Origin: Chloroflexota bacterium
GTDB lineage: Bacteria; Chloroflexota; Anaerolineae; Anaerolineales; Villigracilaceae
DNA: 64,000 bases
Assembly (NCBI GenBank): GCA_016223135.1
Contig: JACRPQ010000005.1
Coordinates: forward strand, 302,873 to 366,872
Direction: 5' to 3'
Shown piece by piece: positions 60,994 through 64,000 of this stretch (position 1 is the stretch's first letter; each line of letters begins with the position of its first letter). The notes under the pieces were generated by a model. That model worked only from the letters and a program-made list of their open reading frames with translations. It was not told where the DNA came from and ran no database searches. The translations under genes and the position numbers were made by a program.

Positions 60994-61854
60994 ATGAAGA
61001 CTGAACTTCGCCCTTTGCTCGATTTCGGTTTGCAAGAGTCGGTTGCCCTGATGAATCACGGCTTCTCGGATTACGTTGTGCATATTGAACTCACCCTGCC
61101 GATGTTTCTCAACATGACGCGCACCGAAAGCATTGACCTTGGCAGCAGCCGCATCATCGTTTTGGATGACGAAGCGGCGGGCGTTGCACTGATTGCCCGA
61201 CGCGGCTGGACGAGCCGCCTCGCCGCCATGTCCATCGTCCCCGCTTCACGCGGACGGGGAGGCGGGCGCGCCGCCATGAGCCTTCTCCTCGCTGAAGCCG
61301 CGGCGCGCGGCGATCACAGCATGGCGCTGGAAGTCATCGAGAGCAATACCCCCGCTGTCCGCTTGTATGAAGCATGTGGCTTCACAACCGAGCGGCGGCT
61401 GGTTGGGTACGAAGGCGCATTCGCTCCAATGAACGAAGCCGCCGACTTGCATGAAGTGGACATCCGCGAGGTGGCGCGGCTGGTCACGGCGCATGGATGG
61501 GATAACCTGCCCTGGCAGGTTTCGGGGGAATCGCTGTCAGCGCTTACCCCGCCGAGTCAAGCCTGGAGGTTGGATGATGCGTATCTTGTCATCTCGAATC
61601 CAGCGGCGGAGCAGGTCGCGATTCGTTCGCTCATCGTCAGACCCGAGGCGCGTCGGCAGGGTCAAGCCGCGAGGTTGCTCAAAGCCGTCATCGCGAAATA
61701 TCCAACCAAAAAGTGGTTTGTCTCTGCGCTTTGTCCCGAGGAAATCGGCGGCGTGTTTGAGAAGGTCGGTTTTCAGCGTTCGTCTCTTGTGCAACTGCAA
61801 ATGCGAATCGAATTCAATTCATCCATTGGAGGAATAAACCATGATTCGGCGTGA
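60994..61854 (+). CDS. Tandem GNAT acetyltransferase
   Basis: The 286-residue protein contains two GNAT folds: the first with MSIVPASRGRGGGRAAMSLL (acetyl-CoA R/QxxGxG/A), the second with LIVRPEARRQGQAARLLKAV. Substrate unknown. Its end overlaps the Nudix start by 14 bp, so co-translated. Confidence 0.88.
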   Translation: MKTELRPLLDFGLQESVALMNHGFSDYVVHIELTLPMFLNMTRTESIDLGSSRIIVLDDEAAGVALIARRGWTSRLAAMSIVPASRGRGGGRAAMSLLLAEAAARGDHSMALEVIESNTPAVRLYEACGFTTERRLVGYEGAFAPMNEAADLHEVDIREVARLVTAHGWDNLPWQVSGESLSALTPPSQAWRLDDAYLVISNPAAEQVAIRSLIVRPEARRQGQAARLLKAVIAKYPTKKWFVSALCPEEIGGVFEKVGFQRSSLVQLQMRIEFNSSIGGINHDSA

Positions 61855-62290
61855 CATCCGTTATCAAGCCGCAGTGTTGCAAGAGGGTCGCGTACTGCTG
61901 GCGCAAATGCGAATGCCCGACGGGCGCACGTTCTGGCTGCCGCCTGGCGGAGGGCGGGAAGGCAATGAGACCCCCGAAGAGACCGTGCGCCGTGAAATCT
62001 TCGAGGAGACCAACCTGCACGTGAACGTGGAACGCCTGCTGTTTATCGAACCCGACATGCCCGAAGGCTCCTACGATTACCTGCATACGTACCTGTGTCA
62101 TCCCCTATCGGGCAATCTTGCCGTGGGCGTCGAACCCGAAGTCGCCTCTTCGACGGAACCTTTTCCGCAAATCCATCAACTCGAATGGTTCGACCTGAAC
62201 AATCCTTCCGCCTGGGAAGCCAATCAGGAAATAGGCGCGTTCAATCGTACCTGGCTGAACAGGGTGAGGGAGACGCTGAAGTCGCAATAA
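61841..62290 (+). CDS. Nudix hydrolase
   Basis: The 149-residue protein contains the Nudix box GGGREGNETPEETVRREIFEETN, as GX5EX7REUXEEXGU. Hydrolyses a nucleoside diphosphate derivative, not further defined. Overlaps the GNAT gene. Confidence 0.93.
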   Translation: MIRRDIRYQAAVLQEGRVLLAQMRMPDGRTFWLPPGGGREGNETPEETVRREIFEETNLHVNVERLLFIEPDMPEGSYDYLHTYLCHPLSGNLAVGVEPEVASSTEPFPQIHQLEWFDLNNPSAWEANQEIGAFNRTWLNRVRETLKSQ

Positions 62291-62320
62291 ATCATCCATA
62301 AACCACAGGAGATATTCACC

Positions 62321-63070
62321 ATGAAACTTGCTGTCCTATCCGACGTTCACGGAAACTGCTTTGCGCTCGAAACCGCGCTGGCAGACATGAAAAAAGCGGG
62401 CTTTGACCGCATCGTCTGCAACGGCGACATGATCCAGAGCGGACCCCAGCCGCACGAGACCGTCCAACTATTGCGTGAGATGAACTGCTCCATCGTGATG
62501 GGCAACTCCGATGCCTGGCTGTTGAGCGGGGTCGAGACCGACGCGCATCTCATCTCGGATGAGCGCCGCAAGAAACTGAACCTCGTCCGCGCATGGTCGC
62601 TGAGCAAACTAACCGAAGAAGACCGCGCTTTCATCAACTCGTTTCCGCTCACAGTGAGCATTGATTTGGGTCGCGGCAGAAGCCTGCTGGCATTTCACGG
62701 CTCGCCCACGTCGTTCGACCAGTTCCTTCTGCCGTCCACGTCTGAAGATGAATTTCAGGAAATCCTCAAGCCCTACGCAGAGAGCATCCTCACCGGCGGA
62801 CACATGCACCTGCAATACACGCGCCGCCTGCGCGACAGCCAGAACTTTTTTTTCAATCCTGGCAGCGTCGGCGTGGCATATAACCACGAGCAATCGGGCG
62901 ACAAGGGCTTTCTCGACCCATGGGCGGAATACGCAATGTTGACCGTTGACGGAATGCAGATGAGTCTCGAATTCCGCCGCGTACCGCTCGACATGGAAAA
63001 GATGGCAGAGATCTATCGCACCAGCGACAGACCGTTTGCAGATGAGGCGATGAGTCAGTACGCCATGTAG
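62321..63070 (+). CDS. YfcE/MJ0936-type metallophosphoesterase
   Basis: The 249-residue protein has MKLAVLSDVHGNCFALETAL, VCNGDMIQSGPQP, MGNSD and TGGHMHLQYTR, all motifs of calcineurin-like phosphodiesterases. Likely a small phosphodiesterase. AGGAG precedes the ATG. Confidence 0.93.
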   Translation: MKLAVLSDVHGNCFALETALADMKKAGFDRIVCNGDMIQSGPQPHETVQLLREMNCSIVMGNSDAWLLSGVETDAHLISDERRKKLNLVRAWSLSKLTEEDRAFINSFPLTVSIDLGRGRSLLAFHGSPTSFDQFLLPSTSEDEFQEILKPYAESILTGGHMHLQYTRRLRDSQNFFFNPGSVGVAYNHEQSGDKGFLDPWAEYAMLTVDGMQMSLEFRRVPLDMEKMAEIYRTSDRPFADEAMSQYAM

Positions 63071-63084
63071 GCAGAAAGGCAAGC

Positions 63085-63777
63085 ATGAATACAGGAGTGA
63101 AATTTACCCCAGTCGGTTTTCTAAAAGGCGTCCGTCAGACGCTTCCGCTTGCGATCAGCGTTTTTGTGTATGTGGCGCTGTTCGGGATGCTGGCGCGGCA
63201 GGCAGGATTATCGCTTATGGAGTCCATGCTGATGAGCGGAATTGTGTTTGCCGGCGGCTCGCAATTGATCGCCCTCGAGATGTGGCATTTACCCTTACCC
63301 ATCCTGGCAATCGTCGTCACGACCCTGATTGTGAACCTGCGGCATGTGCTCATGGGCGCCGCGCTTCGACCGCACCTGGAGAATCTATCGCCCAAACGCG
63401 TATACGCTCTTGCCTTTTTCATGGTGGATGAAAGTTGGGCGCTGACCATGCGCGAATTTCACGATGGACATAAAGACGCGGCATTTCTGCTGGGCAGCGG
63501 ATGCACCATCCTTATCACCGGGCAGGTTTCCACCGCATTTGGCTATCTGTTCGGCGCAGTCATCCGCGATCCGTCGCTTTGGGGATTGGACTTTGCCTTC
63601 CTGGCGGTTTTCACCGCATTGCTGATTGGCATGTGGAAAGGGAAAGCGAATCTGTTGCCATGGCTCGCTGCCGCACTGGTATCGCTTGCCGCGGCATATA
63701 CCCTGCCCGGAAAATGGTACATCCTGTGCGGCGGGCTGGCAGGTAGTTTGGCAGGAGCATGGAGCCATGAATCTTGA
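63085..63777 (+). CDS. azlC: AzlC family branched-chain amino acid permease
   Basis: The 230-residue membrane protein starts FLKGVRQTLPLAISVFVYVA and has GGSQLIALEMWHLPLPILAI and NLRHVLMGAALRP, typical of AzlC. With AzlD it forms a branched-chain amino acid exporter. Overlaps azlD by 11 bp. Confidence 0.92.
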   Translation: MNTGVKFTPVGFLKGVRQTLPLAISVFVYVALFGMLARQAGLSLMESMLMSGIVFAGGSQLIALEMWHLPLPILAIVVTTLIVNLRHVLMGAALRPHLENLSPKRVYALAFFMVDESWALTMREFHDGHKDAAFLLGSGCTILITGQVSTAFGYLFGAVIRDPSLWGLDFAFLAVFTALLIGMWKGKANLLPWLAAALVSLAAAYTLPGKWYILCGGLAGSLAGAWSHES

Positions 63778-64000
63778 CCCTTTGACTTTGACTGCCATTC
63801 TTGGAATGGCGCTGGTCACATACCTTACCCGCGCAGGCGGCATTTGGTTAATGGAGCGTTTCGCACCCTCGAAGAAAGTCGAAGCCGCGCTGCGTGCCAT
63901 CCCCGGAGCAGTCCTGATTTCCATTGTCGTGCCTGCGGTGGCAAAACAAGGCTTGCCAGAAATGTTTGCCACATTCGTGACTGGCGCGGCTGTCTGGCGG
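63767..64000 (+). CDS. azlD: AzlD-like protein (partial, C-terminus off window)
   Basis: ATG 63767 (GGAG 2-3 nt upstream) encodes MNLDPLTLTAILGMALVTYL then TRAGGIWLMERF and VPAVAKQGLPEMF, the AzlD fold. Seventy-eight residues visible. Coupled to azlC. Confidence 0.88.
   Translation, partial: MNLDPLTLTAILGMALVTYLTRAGGIWLMERFAPSKKVEAALRAIPGAVLISIVVPAVAKQGLPEMFATFVTGAAVWR

Noticed and set aside
1-64000. CRISPR arrays, tRNA or rRNA genes
   Set aside because: No regularly spaced repeats and no cloverleaf or rRNA-like sequence were seen; repeats found are isolated palindromes.

Overview
The window looks like a chromosomal segment from an uncultured Chloroflexota bacterium, probably Anaerolineae. 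This is inferred from the protein style: a PIN-TRAM protein beside cysS, a SARP/AAA/TPR regulator, DUF1573-like and PCYCGC lipoproteins, and many short intergenic palindromes. No rRNA, tRNA, CRISPR array or replication origin was recognised.

Layout. 1-4.3 kb holds housekeeping genes (yqeY fragment, moaA, PIN-TRAM, cysS). 4.3-6.3 kb is an AT-richer restriction-modification insert whose endonuclease is split at an A10 tract. 6.3-8.3 kb has a fragment of a metal ATPase 3' end and a two-component pair. 8.4-16 kb encodes a periplasmic molybdopterin oxidoreductase complex with multihaem cytochromes. 16.5-21.7 kb encodes a MASE1 hybrid kinase and an HD-GYP response regulator. 21.9-36.5 kb is a minus-strand copper/thiol/electron-transfer island: two CuA proteins, a NapH-like ferredoxin, PCYCGC lipoprotein, DoxX, YHS proteins, CopB-type ATPase, DsrE protein, zinc ribbons, two-component system, multicopper oxidase. 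36.6-43 kb holds general metabolism. 43-46.6 kb is a SARP-type regulator. 47-49.6 kb is a CmtR-like repressor with a metal ATPase. 50-55 kb carries Hsp20, an internally deleted HtrA, a glycosyltransferase and a GH130 enzyme. 55-64 kb has a decayed IS1-like element, a methyltransferase and small membrane, hydrolase and AzlCD genes.

Main discovery. Three genes are each interrupted by one in-frame TGA, and in each the reading frame continues to a normal family C-terminus: a DUF1573-like membrane protein (Cys-UGA-Pro-Pro), a DsrE-family protein (UGA-Gly-Ser-Cys, replacing CxxC) and a 1148-residue SARP/AAA/TPR regulator. Each TGA is followed after 11, 13 or 9 nt by a perfect 7-8 bp hairpin with a G in the first two loop positions, which matches the bacterial SECIS layout. 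I read these as three selenoprotein genes, two inside the copper/thiol island and one regulator. Ordinary gene callers truncate or split all three. The Sec machinery (selA/B/C/D) is not in the window.

Second discovery. An 18-bp palindrome, RTARGC-N6-GCYTAT, lies 71-102 bp upstream of four island genes (CopB ATPase, YHS protein, multicopper oxidase, Cys-rich protein). In all four a TANNNT hexamer is centred exactly 57 bp downstream of the palindrome centre, which suggests a shared activator and a copper/redox regulon.
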